Assembly (NCBI RefSeq): GCF_025143985.1
Contig: NZ_CP083564.1
Span: forward strand, 2,233,501-2,297,500
Origin: Sulfitobacter sp. W027
GTDB taxonomy: Bacteria; Pseudomonadota; Alphaproteobacteria; Rhodobacterales; Rhodobacteraceae
DNA: 64,000 nucleotides
Direction of reading: 5' to 3'
Under the pieces are notes generated by a model, which was given only the letters and a program-made list of their open reading frames with translations, made no database searches and was not told the origin of the DNA. Shown piece by piece: positions 52,234 to 61,539 of the stretch. How positions within the stretch are numbered: the first letter of the stretch is position 1; each line of letters starts with the position of its first letter. The position numbers were made by a program, and so were the translations under genes.

Positions 52234-53337
52234 ATGACATATGCACGCCTCACCCCCCTCGCCGAACGCCTGCCCGCCAACGTCCCCTTCGTGGGCCCCG
52301 AAGCGCAGGAGCGCAGCCTAGGCCGCCCCTTCAAAGCGCGGCTTGGCGCCAATGAAAACGTCTTTGGACCTTCGCCCCGCGCCATCGCGGCCATGGCAGA
52401 AACCGAGATGTGGAAATACGGCGATTCCGAAAGCGTAGATCTGCGCGCGGCGCTGGCCGAACTGCACGGCATCGCGCCCGAAAACATCATCGTCGGCGAA
52501 GGGATCGACGGGCTGCTGGGCTATCTCGTTCGTCTGCTGGTGGGCGAAGGCGATGCGGTGGTGACCTCCGAGGGAGCCTATCCGACCTTCAACTACCATG
52601 TCACGGGCTTTGGCGGCGTGCTGCACAAGGTGCCCTACCGCGACGATCACGAAGACCCGGCGGCGCTTTTCGCCAAGGCAGCGGAGGTGGATGCTAAGCT
52701 CGTCTACCTTGCCAATCCCGACAACCCGATGGGCACCTGGCATAAGGGTGCGGCACTGGCGCGCGCGCTCGACGACCTGCCCCAGGGCAGCCTGCTGTTG
52801 CTGGATGAGGCCTATATCGAATGCGCCCCCGAAGGCACCGCGCCCGTGCTTTCCGCCGATGACCCACGGGTGATCCGGATGCGGACCTTCTCCAAAGCCT
52901 ACGGGCTTGCCGGGGCGCGGATCGGCTATGCCATCGCCGCGCCCGAGTTGATCACGGCCTTTCACAAGGTTCGCAATCACTTTGGTCTGAACCGCGCGGC
53001 ACAGGCGGGTGCCTTGGCGGCGGTGCAGGATCAAGCCTACCTTAATGAGGTTCAGACCAAGATCGCCGAAGGTCGGGACAGGATCGCTCAAATCGCTGAA
53101 AAGAACGGGCTAAGCACCCTGCCCTCCGCAGCCAATTTCGTCGCGATCGACTGTGGCGGCGATGGCGCCTTCGCCAAGGCGGTCCTCGATGCGCTGGTGG
53201 CGCGGGGCATCTTTGTGCGCATGCCCTTCGCCGCGCCGCAAAACCGCTGCATCCGCATCAGTTGCAGCACGGCGCAAGAGCTGGATCACTTTGCCGCCGC
53301 ATTGCCCGACGCCTTGACCGAAGCGCGCGGGGCTTAA
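52234..53337 (+). CDS. Histidinol-phosphate aminotransferase-like PLP enzyme
   Basis: A 367-residue fold I class I/II aminotransferase of the HisC type. RLGANENVFGPSPRAI near residue 36, NPDNPMGTW at about 165, LLLDEAYIECAP near 190, and the PLP lysine in TFSKAYGLAGARIGY at about residue 225 all match. It may make histidine or act on other aromatic acids, as many organisms hold several hisC paralogues; no other his genes are near. The start at 52234 is preferred to a frame extension upstream. Its stop overlaps the convergent aminotransferase. Confidence 0.88.
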   Translation: MTYARLTPLAERLPANVPFVGPEAQERSLGRPFKARLGANENVFGPSPRAIAAMAETEMWKYGDSESVDLRAALAELHGIAPENIIVGEGIDGLLGYLVRLLVGEGDAVVTSEGAYPTFNYHVTGFGGVLHKVPYRDDHEDPAALFAKAAEVDAKLVYLANPDNPMGTWHKGAALARALDDLPQGSLLLLDEAYIECAPEGTAPVLSADDPRVIRMRTFSKAYGLAGARIGYAIAAPELITAFHKVRNHFGLNRAAQAGALAAVQDQAYLNEVQTKIAEGRDRIAQIAEKNGLSTLPSAANFVAIDCGGDGAFAKAVLDALVARGIFVRMPFAAPQNRCIRISCSTAQELDHFAAALPDALTEARGA

Positions 53338-54542
53338 GCCCCGCCGATCACTTCCGCCGCCGCTTGCAGTGCGCCGGGCCCGTGTTCGATCTTCAGCGCC
53401 GAAAGCCCAGCTTCAATCCCGCCGAGCAGCCCCATGACCATATGGCCGTTCACATGGCCCATATGGCCGAGGCGGAAAAAACCATGCCACGCAGGCTCCC
53501 CCGGCAGGGCCATGCCCAGCCCGACACCCAGCGTCAGACCCAGATTGCTTTGCACCCAATCGCGCAGTTCAGTCGCATGGGGCGCTTGCAGCCGCAACGC
53601 GGTGACGGCATGGCTGCGCAAGGCGCGGTCTTCGATGTTGAACCGCAGGCTGCCTTGGGCCGACCATGCTTCACAGGCCGCCCAAACCGCGCGGGCCAAG
53701 GTCTCGTGGCGCTGCCAGACCTGCTCGATCCCCTCTTCGTGGATCATATCAAGGGCGGCGCGCAGGCCATAAAGGTGATGCGTCGGGGCGGTGCCGCCGT
53801 GGTATTGGTAGAACTCCTCCGCATGGGCGCGCGGCGACCAATCCCAATAGCGACTCACTCGTGGCAGACGCGCGCGGGCCTCCTCCGCTCTGTCGTTGAA
53901 GAACACGAAAGCCATGCCCGGCGGCACCATGAGCCCCTTTTGCGAGGCGGTGACCATGACATCGACGCCCCAAGCGTCCATCTCGAACCGCTCACATCCA
54001 AGCGAGGCAATACAATCGGCCATCAAGAGCGCAGGGTGGCCTGCCTCATCCAACAGACGGCGCAGCCCGGGCACATCGTTGCGCACCGAGCTTGAGGTGT
54101 CCACATGGACCGCCATCACCGCCCTGATCTGATGGCCGCTGTCAGCCTTTAATCGCTCGGCCACCTGCGCCAGATCAACAGGCGCGTTGCGGCCAAAGTC
54201 GAGGATCTCCACCTCGGCCCCCAGCCCCGTTGCCATCTCGGCCCAGCCATGGCCAAATCGCCCCGTGGCCAAGACCAGCACCCGGTCGCCGGGTGCAATG
54301 ACATTGCTCAGCGCTGCCTCCCAAGCGCCGTGGCCGTTGCTGATATACATCGCCACATGACGATCTGTACGCGCCACGCGCTTCAGGTCAGCGGCCAGTG
54401 CAGGCATCATCTCAACCAACTCGCCCTCATAGATATTGGGGGCCGCGCGGTGCATCGCGCTTAGCACCGCTTCGGGCATGACCGAAGGGCCGGGAATGGC
54501 AAGGTATGAACGACCTTGAGCGAGTTTAATATGCGTTGTCAT
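53334..54542 (-). CDS. Class V aminotransferase (alanine/serine--glyoxylate type)
   Basis: A 402-residue class V PLP enzyme. Features are YLAIPGPSVMPEAVL at the start, NGHGAWEAALSNV at about residue 68, the aspartate in MADCIASLGCERFEMD and the PLP lysine in ASQKGLMVPPG at about residue 200. It converts glyoxylate plus alanine or serine to glycine, which would fit sarcosine/glycine metabolism nearby; the donor is not proven. It overlaps the convergent aminotransferase by 4 bp and is divergent from the ABC exporter across 234 bp. Confidence 0.9.
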   Translation of the reverse strand: MTTHIKLAQGRSYLAIPGPSVMPEAVLSAMHRAAPNIYEGELVEMMPALAADLKRVARTDRHVAMYISNGHGAWEAALSNVIAPGDRVLVLATGRFGHGWAEMATGLGAEVEILDFGRNAPVDLAQVAERLKADSGHQIRAVMAVHVDTSSSVRNDVPGLRRLLDEAGHPALLMADCIASLGCERFEMDAWGVDVMVTASQKGLMVPPGMAFVFFNDRAEEARARLPRVSRYWDWSPRAHAEEFYQYHGGTAPTHHLYGLRAALDMIHEEGIEQVWQRHETLARAVWAACEAWSAQGSLRFNIEDRALRSHAVTALRLQAPHATELRDWVQSNLGLTLGVGLGMALPGEPAWHGFFRLGHMGHVNGHMVMGLLGGIEAGLSALKIEHGPGALQAAAEVIGGA

Positions 54543-54776
54543 GGTATTAGCTGCCGTTTTGAAAATGCGTGACCAGGCTGCGGTCGGGCGCAGCTTACTG
54601 CCCGCCGGGCCGGGGTCAACACGCGATCGAACCCAAGGTCAACCGCGCCAAGAATGGCCCCCAACTGCGCGCATATCGCGGATGCCCCGGCTAAAGTGGA
54701 ACCGCCGCGACCGCTTGCCCTGCTTGCCACGCTTTCGTACACCGGAAAGGACTGCCCAAAAGGATCAGGCACCGGA

Positions 54777-56633
54777 ATGAATGATGACAGTTACACCTCC
54801 GCACAGTTGATGCGTTGGCTCTGGCGAGACTATCTAAAGAAGCACACCGGCCTGATGGCCATCGCAGTGATCTTCATGATCATTGAGGGCTCGACCTTGG
54901 GCGTGCTGGCGAAACTGATGGAACCGATGTTCGACCGCGTCTTCGTGGGCGGCGACCGGGGTGCGCTGGTCTGGGTCGGTCTGGTGCTGGTCGCGATCTT
55001 TGCCCTGCGCGCACTGGCCACAGTGGTGCAAAAGGTGCTGCTGACCCGCGTGGCGCAGCGCACGGCGGCGGATCTGCGTATTGATCTGCTGGACCGGATG
55101 ATGCGCCAAGACGGTGCCTTTCACCAAAACCATCCGCCCGGGTTTCTTGTGCAGCGCGTTCAGTCAGACGTCAACGCGGTCAGCGATGTATGGCGGGCGG
55201 TGATCACCGGCGCGGGGCGCGATCTGGTGGGCCTGGTAATCCTGATGGGGGTCGCCATTGCGATTGATCCGATCTGGGCGCTTTTGGCGATGATTGGCGT
55301 GCCGCTGATGGTGCTGCCAGCCGCCCTCGCCCAGCGTTTCGTCCGCGCCCGCTCGCGCGAGGCGCGCGACATCGGCGCCAGCCTCTCGACCCGTTTGGAC
55401 GAGGTCTTTCACGGCATCGTCCAAATCAAGCTCAACGCGCTGGAAGCCTATCAGGCCCGGCAATACCGCGAGTTGACCCGCACCTTCATCCGCACTGAGG
55501 TTCGCGCCGCCTTTGGCAACTCGGCGATCCCCGCAATGATCGATATCATGTCGGGCATCGGTTTCATGGCCGTGATCGTCTACGGCGGGTCCGAGATCAT
55601 CGCGGGCAACAAGACCATTGGCGAGTTCATGACCTTCTTCACGGCGCTTGGGTTCATGTTCTCCCCCCTGCGCCGTCTGGGGGCGATCAGCGGGCTTTGG
55701 CAGATGGCCGCTGCAGCTTTAGAGCGGATCAAGGAACTGCTCGACGCGCCGCTGCACCTGCGCAGCCCCGCCAAACCTGTGGCCGCGCCCGATGGCCCGC
55801 CGGATGTAGCGCTGCGGGATGTCTCGCTTTCATATGGCGAATCCAAGGTGCTTAACGGGCTGAACTTGACGGCGAAAGCCGGTGAAACCACTGCGCTTGT
55901 CGGCGCATCGGGGGCCGGGAAGTCGACCATTTTTAACCTGCTGACTCGGCTGGTTGATCCGCAAAACGGCACTGTGCAGATCGGTGGGGTGGACACCACC
56001 GCCATGGCAATCCCTGACCTGCGCGGCATGTTCTCGGTCGTGACCCAAGAGGCGCTCCTGTTCGACGAAACCCTCCGCGAGAATATCGTGCTGGGCCGTA
56101 ATGATGTGACCGATGAAGAACTCGACCGGGTGCTGAAAGCTGCCCATGTGGCCGACTTCCTGCCGCAGCTTGAACTGGGGCTTGAGACCCGGGTCGGGCC
56201 CCGCGGCTCGGCCCTGTCGGGTGGGCAGCGTCAGCGCGTGGTCATCGCCCGCGCCCTCCTGCGCGATACCCCCATCCTCCTTTTGGACGAGGCCACCAGC
56301 GCATTGGATGCGCAATCAGAGCAGGTTGTGCAAGACGCGCTCGATCTGCTTGCCAAGGGCCGTACCACAATTGTCATTGCGCACCGTCTGTCGACCATCC
56401 GCAGCGCTGACAAGATCGTGGTGATGGATCGAGGCCGCGTCACCGATGAGGGCACCCATGATGAGCTGATGGAGCGCGGCGGCATCTATGCGGATCTCTA
56501 CCGCCTGCAATTCCGCGACGGCAAAACGGTTTCCGATGCTCGCGGTCTGGGCGCACGCGCGGCAAAGCAGCACCGCGAGAGGCTGCGACAGCCCAACCTG
56601 ATACAGCGCATCGGCTCTATGTTCTTCAGTTAA
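54777..56633 (+). CDS. ABC exporter, MsbA-like half-transporter
   Basis: A 618-residue fused permease-ATPase. Six membrane helices form the N-terminal ABC type 1 exporter domain (ITGAGRDLVGLVILMGVAIAIDP in the middle). The nucleotide-binding domain has Walker A GASGAGKST at about 375, signature LSGGQRQRV at about 480, Walker B ILLLDEATSALD at about 500 and H-loop IVIAHRLST. It is most like lipid flippases of the MsbA group. The ATG at 54777 is chosen; the frame is open 41 codons upstream. The downstream convergent glycosyltransferase is separated by a hairpin. Confidence 0.92.
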   Translation: MNDDSYTSAQLMRWLWRDYLKKHTGLMAIAVIFMIIEGSTLGVLAKLMEPMFDRVFVGGDRGALVWVGLVLVAIFALRALATVVQKVLLTRVAQRTAADLRIDLLDRMMRQDGAFHQNHPPGFLVQRVQSDVNAVSDVWRAVITGAGRDLVGLVILMGVAIAIDPIWALLAMIGVPLMVLPAALAQRFVRARSREARDIGASLSTRLDEVFHGIVQIKLNALEAYQARQYRELTRTFIRTEVRAAFGNSAIPAMIDIMSGIGFMAVIVYGGSEIIAGNKTIGEFMTFFTALGFMFSPLRRLGAISGLWQMAAAALERIKELLDAPLHLRSPAKPVAAPDGPPDVALRDVSLSYGESKVLNGLNLTAKAGETTALVGASGAGKSTIFNLLTRLVDPQNGTVQIGGVDTTAMAIPDLRGMFSVVTQEALLFDETLRENIVLGRNDVTDEELDRVLKAAHVADFLPQLELGLETRVGPRGSALSGGQRQRVVIARALLRDTPILLLDEATSALDAQSEQVVQDALDLLAKGRTTIVIAHRLSTIRSADKIVVMDRGRVTDEGTHDELMERGGIYADLYRLQFRDGKTVSDARGLGARAAKQHRERLRQPNLIQRIGSMFFS

Positions 56634-56639
56634 TCTGGC

Positions 56640-56667
56640 AGGGGCGCAGGAGAAATCCCGCGCCCCT
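56640..56667. terminator. Hairpin between ABC exporter and glycosyltransferase
   Basis: An 8-bp GC-rich stem AGGGGCGC/GCGCCCCT (56640-56647, 56660-56667) with a 12-nt loop fills the 35-bp gap between convergent genes. It has no U-tract, but its position suits two-way transcription arrest. Confidence 0.55.
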
Positions 56668-56668
56668 C

Positions 56669-57352
56669 TCACGAGCGCCGATAGCTCTGCGCGAGGTCGT
56701 CAGGGCTTGCCCCCATCGCGTAACGTCCAAGTGTCCATAGATTGCGGCCACCCCGGCGAAGCCACCCTTGGCGGCGGTACTTTTCGGCGCTGGTGATGGC
56801 CAGCCCTTCCAGCCGGTGCAGCCGACCGCGCAGAGCGCGGGCCAAGGCAACATCCTCCATCAGTGGCTGATCCGGATAGCCGCCCACCTCTTCATAAAGC
56901 GCGCGGGGCAGCAACAGACCCTGATCGCCATAGGGCAGGCCAAGACCGCTGCGCAGGTTTGCCCAGCCCGCCACCAACCGCGGTACCAGCCCCCGCTGAT
57001 CGAACCGTAGGCGGAACCATCCCGCAGCCCCGCCCCTGTTCGTCATGTGGTTCTGCGCCGCATCGGTCCAGCCCGGCGCCAGCACTGTGTCTGCATGAAG
57101 CACCAAGAGCCAATCGCCCCGCGCAGCCCCACACCCACGCCGCAACTGCCCGCCCCGTGACGGCGCGCCCAAAATCACCTCTGCCCCCCAGCCTTCGGCC
57201 AATGCGCGGGTGTTATCCGTTGATCCGCCATCGCTGACGATCACCTCGCGGATCAACCCGGCCTGCAATCCTTCGACAAGAGCAGCGAGGCAGGCGGGCA
57301 GCGCGGCGGCTGCATTCAGGCTGGGAATGACGATAGAGATCGGCGCGCGCAT
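56669..57352 (-). CDS. Family 2 glycosyltransferase (TIGR04283-like)
   Basis: A 227-residue GT-A glycosyltransferase with ISIVIPSLNAAAALPACL at the start, DGGSTDNT near residue 41, the DxD-like LHADTVLAPGW at about 85 and the acceptor-side MEDVALARALR near 170. It lacks membrane helices. The substrate is unknown; TIGR04283 proteins are often linked to arsenosugar biosynthesis, but no partner gene is here. It is divergent from ygfZ across 64 bp. Confidence 0.87.
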   Translation of the reverse strand: MRAPISIVIPSLNAAAALPACLAALVEGLQAGLIREVIVSDGGSTDNTRALAEGWGAEVILGAPSRGGQLRRGCGAARGDWLLVLHADTVLAPGWTDAAQNHMTNRGGAAGWFRLRFDQRGLVPRLVAGWANLRSGLGLPYGDQGLLLPRALYEEVGGYPDQPLMEDVALARALRGRLHRLEGLAITSAEKYRRQGWLRRGGRNLWTLGRYAMGASPDDLAQSYRRS

Positions 57353-57416
57353 GGTTGCCCCTTTTGGATGGGTTTGACAGGTTATATGTCATGGCCAGCA
57401 ATCAAAGGACAACCGC

Positions 57417-58163
57417 ATGACCACCCGCCGCATTCTGCGCCTCTCCGGCCCCGACACCCGCGACTTCCTGCAGGGCATCGTGACCAATGACGTTGGCAAA
57501 CTGGACCAAGGCCCGGTATATGCCGCCCTGCTGACGCCGCAGGGCAAATATATGGCCGATTTCTTTCTGATCGCTGAGGGTGAGAACGTTTTGCTCGATG
57601 TCGATGAGAGCCTTGGCGATATGCTCACCCAACGGCTGTCGATGTATAAGCTGCGCGCAAAAGTAACGATTGAACCCACGGAACTGCATGTGCACCGTGG
57701 AACTGGCCCCGCCCCAGAAAATGCCGTGGCTGACCCGCGTCATCCAGAAATGGGCTGGCGCGCCTACCGCGACACGCCGCAGACCGAGGACACGACCGAT
57801 TGGGACGCTCTGCGGGTGGCGCATCTGATCCCTGAAACGGGCGTGGAACTGACCCCGGATACGTTCATCCTCGAAGCCGGGCTTGACCGGATCAATGGGC
57901 TCGACTTTCGCAAGGGCTGCTATGTCGGGCAAGAGGTCACGGCACGGATGAAGCACAAGACCGAGTTGCGCAAAGGGCTAACGCGGGTCGCGGTCAGTGG
58001 CACCGCCGCGCCGGGTACAGCGATCACGGCGGTGGGCAAACCCGCCGGCACGCTTTACACCCAGTCGGGGGGGCAAGCGCTGGCGCATCTGCGCTTTGAC
58101 CGTGCCACCGGCCCGATGCAGGCCGATGGCGCTGAGGTTACTTGGCCCGGTCCTGCTGTCTGA
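57417..58163 (+). CDS. ygfZ: Folate-binding Fe-S cluster protein YgfZ
   Basis: A 248-residue GcvT-like protein with the YgfZ/IBA57 signature KGCYVGQEVTARMKHKTELRK near residue 180, containing the conserved KGCYxGQE. It uses tetrahydrofolate in assembly or repair of Fe-S enzymes. It is compact for the family (about 300). The start ATG at 57417 is preceded by AAAGGA. A strong terminator lies downstream, shared with efp. Confidence 0.93.
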   Translation: MTTRRILRLSGPDTRDFLQGIVTNDVGKLDQGPVYAALLTPQGKYMADFFLIAEGENVLLDVDESLGDMLTQRLSMYKLRAKVTIEPTELHVHRGTGPAPENAVADPRHPEMGWRAYRDTPQTEDTTDWDALRVAHLIPETGVELTPDTFILEAGLDRINGLDFRKGCYVGQEVTARMKHKTELRKGLTRVAVSGTAAPGTAITAVGKPAGTLYTQSGGQALAHLRFDRATGPMQADGAEVTWPGPAV

Positions 58164-58183
58164 GCATCCCCTAGAGACGAAAA

Positions 58184-58204
58184 AGCCCCGGCAAAACCGG
58201 GGCT
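58184..58204 (-). terminator. Rho-independent terminator for efp (and ygfZ)
   Basis: A perfect 8-bp stem AGCCCCGG/CCGGGGCT with a 5-nt loop. On the minus strand it is followed by TTTTTCGTC, a good terminator for efp, whose stop codon is 28 bp before. It may also stop ygfZ transcription, 20 bp downstream of its stop. Confidence 0.85.
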
Positions 58205-58232
58205 GATCCTCATTTCAAAAGATGACGTGGCG

Positions 58233-58796
58233 TCAGGCGCGTTCGACATATTCCATGGTCTCGGTGTTCACGACGATGTCCTCGTCCTGCCCCACGAAGG
58301 GCGGCACGGTGATTTTCACGCCATTTTCCAGCACAGCAGGTTTGAATGAATTTGCCGCTGTCTGACCCTTCACAACTGGCTCGGTCTCGGCGATTTTGCA
58401 CACCACTTTCTGAGGCAGACGGGCGTTCAGCGCCTCTTCCTCATGGTACTCGACCACGATCATCATGCCGTCTTGCAAGAAAGGACGTGTGTCACCCAGC
58501 AGTTCGGCATCCAACTGCACCTGCTCATAGGTTTCGGTGTCCATGACAACCAGCATCCCACTGTCTTCAAACAAGAATTGCTGATCTTTCTGCTCCAAAC
58601 GCACGCGCTCGACCTTGTCCGCAGAGCGGAAACGTTCGTTCAATTTGGAGCCGTTGCGCAGGTTGCGCATCTCGACTTGGGCAAAGGCGCCGCCCTTACC
58701 GGGCTTCACGTGATCGACCTTAACAGCCGCCCAGAGGCCACCGTTATGTTCAAGGACGTTTCCGGGGCGGATCTCGTTTCCGTTAATCTTGGGCAT
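58233..58796 (-). CDS. efp: Elongation factor P
   Basis: A 187-residue translation factor that relieves ribosome stalling at polyproline. The three-domain length is normal. The modification-site loop is VKPGKGGAF with Lys34 as in E. coli. The C-terminal end [25 protein letters not shown] is the typical alphaproteobacterial ending. ATG 58796 gives the family N-terminus [13 protein letters not shown]; the frame is open 38 codons upstream but unsupported. The modification enzymes EpmA/EpmB are not in this window. Confidence 0.96.
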   Translation of the reverse strand: MPKINGNEIRPGNVLEHNGGLWAAVKVDHVKPGKGGAFAQVEMRNLRNGSKLNERFRSADKVERVRLEQKDQQFLFEDSGMLVVMDTETYEQVQLDAELLGDTRPFLQDGMMIVVEYHEEEALNARLPQKVVCKIAETEPVVKGQTAANSFKPAVLENGVKITVPPFVGQDEDIVVNTETMEYVERA

Positions 58797-59017
58797 GTGA
58801 CAAAACCACGACATAAGGTTGATGATAAGATGTCCGGGTCTATATCGGGAGGGATGGTCCCCTGCAAGCGGGCGATATCTGCAGTCGCTACGGCAACTAG
58901 ATATGCGCAAGTTGCATGGGAGGTATGCTAAATAGAGGTATCCGAATCAAAGGATATCCGTCATAAGGACCTCCACGCCCGAATGACAAGAGCAAGAATA
59001 ATCGAAAGGACGACGAG

Positions 59018-59338
59018 ATGAAAGATTTCGTTGATGGCACCGCTTTCAACAACGAGCAAGGCAACCGCGCACGCAAGCTCTTTGCTGCTGTGGTGCTTGC
59101 TGCTTTGGATGACGCAATTGCCGACGACAAGAAATATGGCAACGGCCCAGAACAGATCGCCCGCTGGGCCCGTTCGCGCGATGGCCGCGAAGTGCTGAGC
59201 TGCGCCGGGATCGACCCCAACGAGCGAGTCGTCGAAGGTTTGATGGAATTTGTGGGCAAAGGCGTGCGGACTTCCGTCGCCCTGTCGCGCGAAGAATCCG
59301 AGCGCCGCAATGCCGCGCTTCAGGCCGAAGCCGCCTAA
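59018..59338 (+). CDS. DUF6280 family protein
   Basis: A 106-residue protein of a family seen in Rhodobacterales: MKDFVDGTAFNNEQGNRARKLFAAVVLAALDDAIADDKKYG, then GPEQIARWARSRDGREVLSCAGIDP. It is helical, soluble and without a known motif. The function is not described. It is divergent from efp over a 221-bp gap and ends at a classic terminator, so it is a separate, probably well-expressed unit. Confidence 0.88.
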   Translation: MKDFVDGTAFNNEQGNRARKLFAAVVLAALDDAIADDKKYGNGPEQIARWARSRDGREVLSCAGIDPNERVVEGLMEFVGKGVRTSVALSREESERRNAALQAEAA

Positions 59339-59363
59339 GAATATCCGCCAAGCGGAGCAATTG

Positions 59364-59389
59364 ACGCAGCCTTCGGGCTGCGTTTTTTT
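59364..59389 (+). terminator. Rho-independent terminator after DUF6280 gene
   Basis: An 8-bp stem ACGCAGCC/GGCTGCGT closed by a TTCG tetraloop and followed by a run of seven T. It is 25 bp after the stop codon and is the clearest terminator in the window. Confidence 0.95.
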
Positions 59390-59410
59390 GTGTCCGCTGT
59401 TTGGGGGCCG

Positions 59411-59989
59411 TTAGCCTGCGCCGAAAAAGAAAATCCAATTGCGTAGCGCCAGCCCTTCGGCCAGCAGCAGCGCGAGGGTCACGCCCGACAGCACCCACCC
59501 CGGCCTGCGCCACCAGAGCGAGAGAGCAGCCAGCGCGCCGACTAGCGCTTCAATCGGGGCGACCCAGCCCGCGCCATGCCGCACATCCCAATAGCTGACG
59601 GGGCTTTCGAATATCCAACCCGTCAGCGGCCAGAAATGCGCCCGTCCGTCATCGTGATGCAGTGGCAAGTCGAACAGAAGATGCAGCAGCGCCGCCCCGG
59701 TCAGCGCCACGGCCCAGCCCGCTTGCCGCCAAACCGCCAATGCCAGAAGCGCACCCCAAACGATGAAGGAGTTATCTATCGAAAAGACCGTCTGCCAGAG
59801 ATCCGAGTAGTAAAGCTGGCCAAAGACCACACTCCCCGGCAGCCCTTGGACATAAAGCGCAAAGCCCGCCATCAGATAGAGCGACAGGTCCGGCAGCAGC
59901 GCCCCGGCGAGCGCCGCCCAGATCAACGGCTTGGTCCCTTCTCGCCCCATCACGGCAGCACCCAAAAGCAAATGTGCAGGCGTGTTCAT
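59411..59989 (-). CDS. Hypothetical membrane protein (YdjM-like?)
   Basis: A 192-residue integral membrane protein with about five helices. The N-terminal [15 protein letters not shown] and internal [27 protein letters not shown] carry conserved His and Asp residues in the pattern of the metal-dependent, YdjM/LexA-binding membrane hydrolase group; activity is not shown. Convergent to the DUF6280 gene and divergent from cobQ across 60 bp. Confidence 0.78.
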   Translation of the reverse strand: MNTPAHLLLGAAVMGREGTKPLIWAALAGALLPDLSLYLMAGFALYVQGLPGSVVFGQLYYSDLWQTVFSIDNSFIVWGALLALAVWRQAGWAVALTGAALLHLLFDLPLHHDDGRAHFWPLTGWIFESPVSYWDVRHGAGWVAPIEALVGALAALSLWWRRPGWVLSGVTLALLLAEGLALRNWIFFFGAG

Positions 59990-60049
59990 CGCAGCTCTTT
60001 CCCCTTGGATGATTTTGCGCCAGTTTGCGCGAAACAGGGGCAGAATGAC

Positions 60050-61507
60050 ATGACCAAAGCCATCATGATACAGGGCACCGGCAGCAATGTCGGCAAGTCG
60101 ATGATCGTTGCCGGATTAATCCGCGCCTGCACCCGGCGCGGGCTGCGCGTGCGCCCGTTCAAACCACAGAACATGTCCAACAACGCCGCCGTCACCGAAG
60201 ACGGGGGCGAGATTGGCCGCGCGCAGGCATTGCAAGCGCGTGCCGCTGGTGTGTCGCCGCATACAGACATGAACCCCGTGCTGCTCAAACCCCAGAGCGC
60301 CACCGGCGCGCAGGTCGTGGTGCAGGGCAAGATCGCGGGCCAGCAAGAGGCGCGAGAGTTTGGCCGCAACAAAGCCAGCCTGATGCCCGCGGTGCTGCAA
60401 TCCTTTCACCGCTTGGCCGAAAGCTGCGACCTGATCGTGGTCGAAGGCGCGGGCTCTCCGGCAGAGACCAATCTACGCGCGCGCGATATCGCGAACATGG
60501 GCTTTGCCCGTGCCGCGGGGGTGTCGGTGGTGCTGATGGGCGACATTGACCGGGGTGGCGTCATCGCACAGATCGTCGGGACACAGGCGGTGCTGGACGA
60601 CGGGGACAACGCCCTGATCCGTGGCTTTGCCGTCAATAAATTCCGCGGGGACCGCAGCCTCTTTGACGCAGGCCGCGATGACATTGCCAAGCGCACCGGC
60701 TGGCCCAGTCTTGGGGTGATCCCGTGGTTCGACGCCGCCCACCGCCTGCCCGCCGAGGACGTGATGGACCTGCCCGCCCGTGCCCGCTCGGGCGGGTCGG
60801 GTTGTGTTATCGCTGTGCCGCGCCTGCCGCGTATTGCCAACTTCGATGACCTTGACCCATTGGCCGCTGAGCCGGGCGTTGACCTGCGGATGATCATGCC
60901 CGGCTGCCCCCTGCCCGCCGATGCGGATTTGATACTGATGGTCGGGTCAAAATCCACGATTTCGGACCTCGAAGCCTTTCGGGCCGAGGGGTGGGACATC
61001 GACCTTGCCGCCCATATCCGACGGGGCGGCCATGTGCTGGGGCTTTGCGGTGGCTATCAGATGCTGGGCAAGACGATCACCGATCCGCAGGGCATCGAAG
61101 GCCCGGCGGCGCAGGTCGCGGGGCTGGGGCATCTGGATGTTGAGACGACCATGGCCCCGCTGAAACATCTGTCCGAAAAATCGGGCCAGCATCCCGCCAG
61201 CGGCACAGACCTCACAGGCTATGAAATCCACATCGGCGAAACCACTGGCCCCGATTGCGCCCGTGCGTGGCTCAGCTTCGACGGAACACCCGAGGGTGCG
61301 GCCTCCCCTTCGGGCCGGGTGCAGGGGTGCTATATGCATGGAATTTTCAGCTCAGACGCCTTCCGCCGCGCCTATCTTGGCGGTTTCGGCGTGACCTCAT
61401 CGCTGGATTTCGAAAGCGGCGTGGAAGAGGCGCTGGACGCGTTGGCCGATCATGTCGAGACCTATATGGATGTCGACCTGTTCCTCTCCCTCGCGGAAGA
61501 GGTCTAG
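60050..61507 (+). CDS. cobQ: Cobyric acid synthase CobQ
   Basis: A 485-residue glutamine-dependent amidase that amidates four carboxylates of adenosylcobyrinic acid diamide in cobalamin synthesis. The ATP-binding N-terminus has [12 protein letters not shown] at residues 8-19. The glutaminase domain has nucleophile Cys333 (GLCGGYQ) and His430 (YMHGIF). ATG 60050 matches the family start. No other cob genes are beside it, so it is a detached cobalamin gene, as commonly seen in Rhodobacterales. Confidence 0.95.
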   Translation: MTKAIMIQGTGSNVGKSMIVAGLIRACTRRGLRVRPFKPQNMSNNAAVTEDGGEIGRAQALQARAAGVSPHTDMNPVLLKPQSATGAQVVVQGKIAGQQEAREFGRNKASLMPAVLQSFHRLAESCDLIVVEGAGSPAETNLRARDIANMGFARAAGVSVVLMGDIDRGGVIAQIVGTQAVLDDGDNALIRGFAVNKFRGDRSLFDAGRDDIAKRTGWPSLGVIPWFDAAHRLPAEDVMDLPARARSGGSGCVIAVPRLPRIANFDDLDPLAAEPGVDLRMIMPGCPLPADADLILMVGSKSTISDLEAFRAEGWDIDLAAHIRRGGHVLGLCGGYQMLGKTITDPQGIEGPAAQVAGLGHLDVETTMAPLKHLSEKSGQHPASGTDLTGYEIHIGETTGPDCARAWLSFDGTPEGAASPSGRVQGCYMHGIFSSDAFRRAYLGGFGVTSSLDFESGVEEALDALADHVETYMDVDLFLSLAEEV

Positions 61508-61539
61508 GCTGGAGAGCGTGCAGCCCTCCAGCCTCATGT

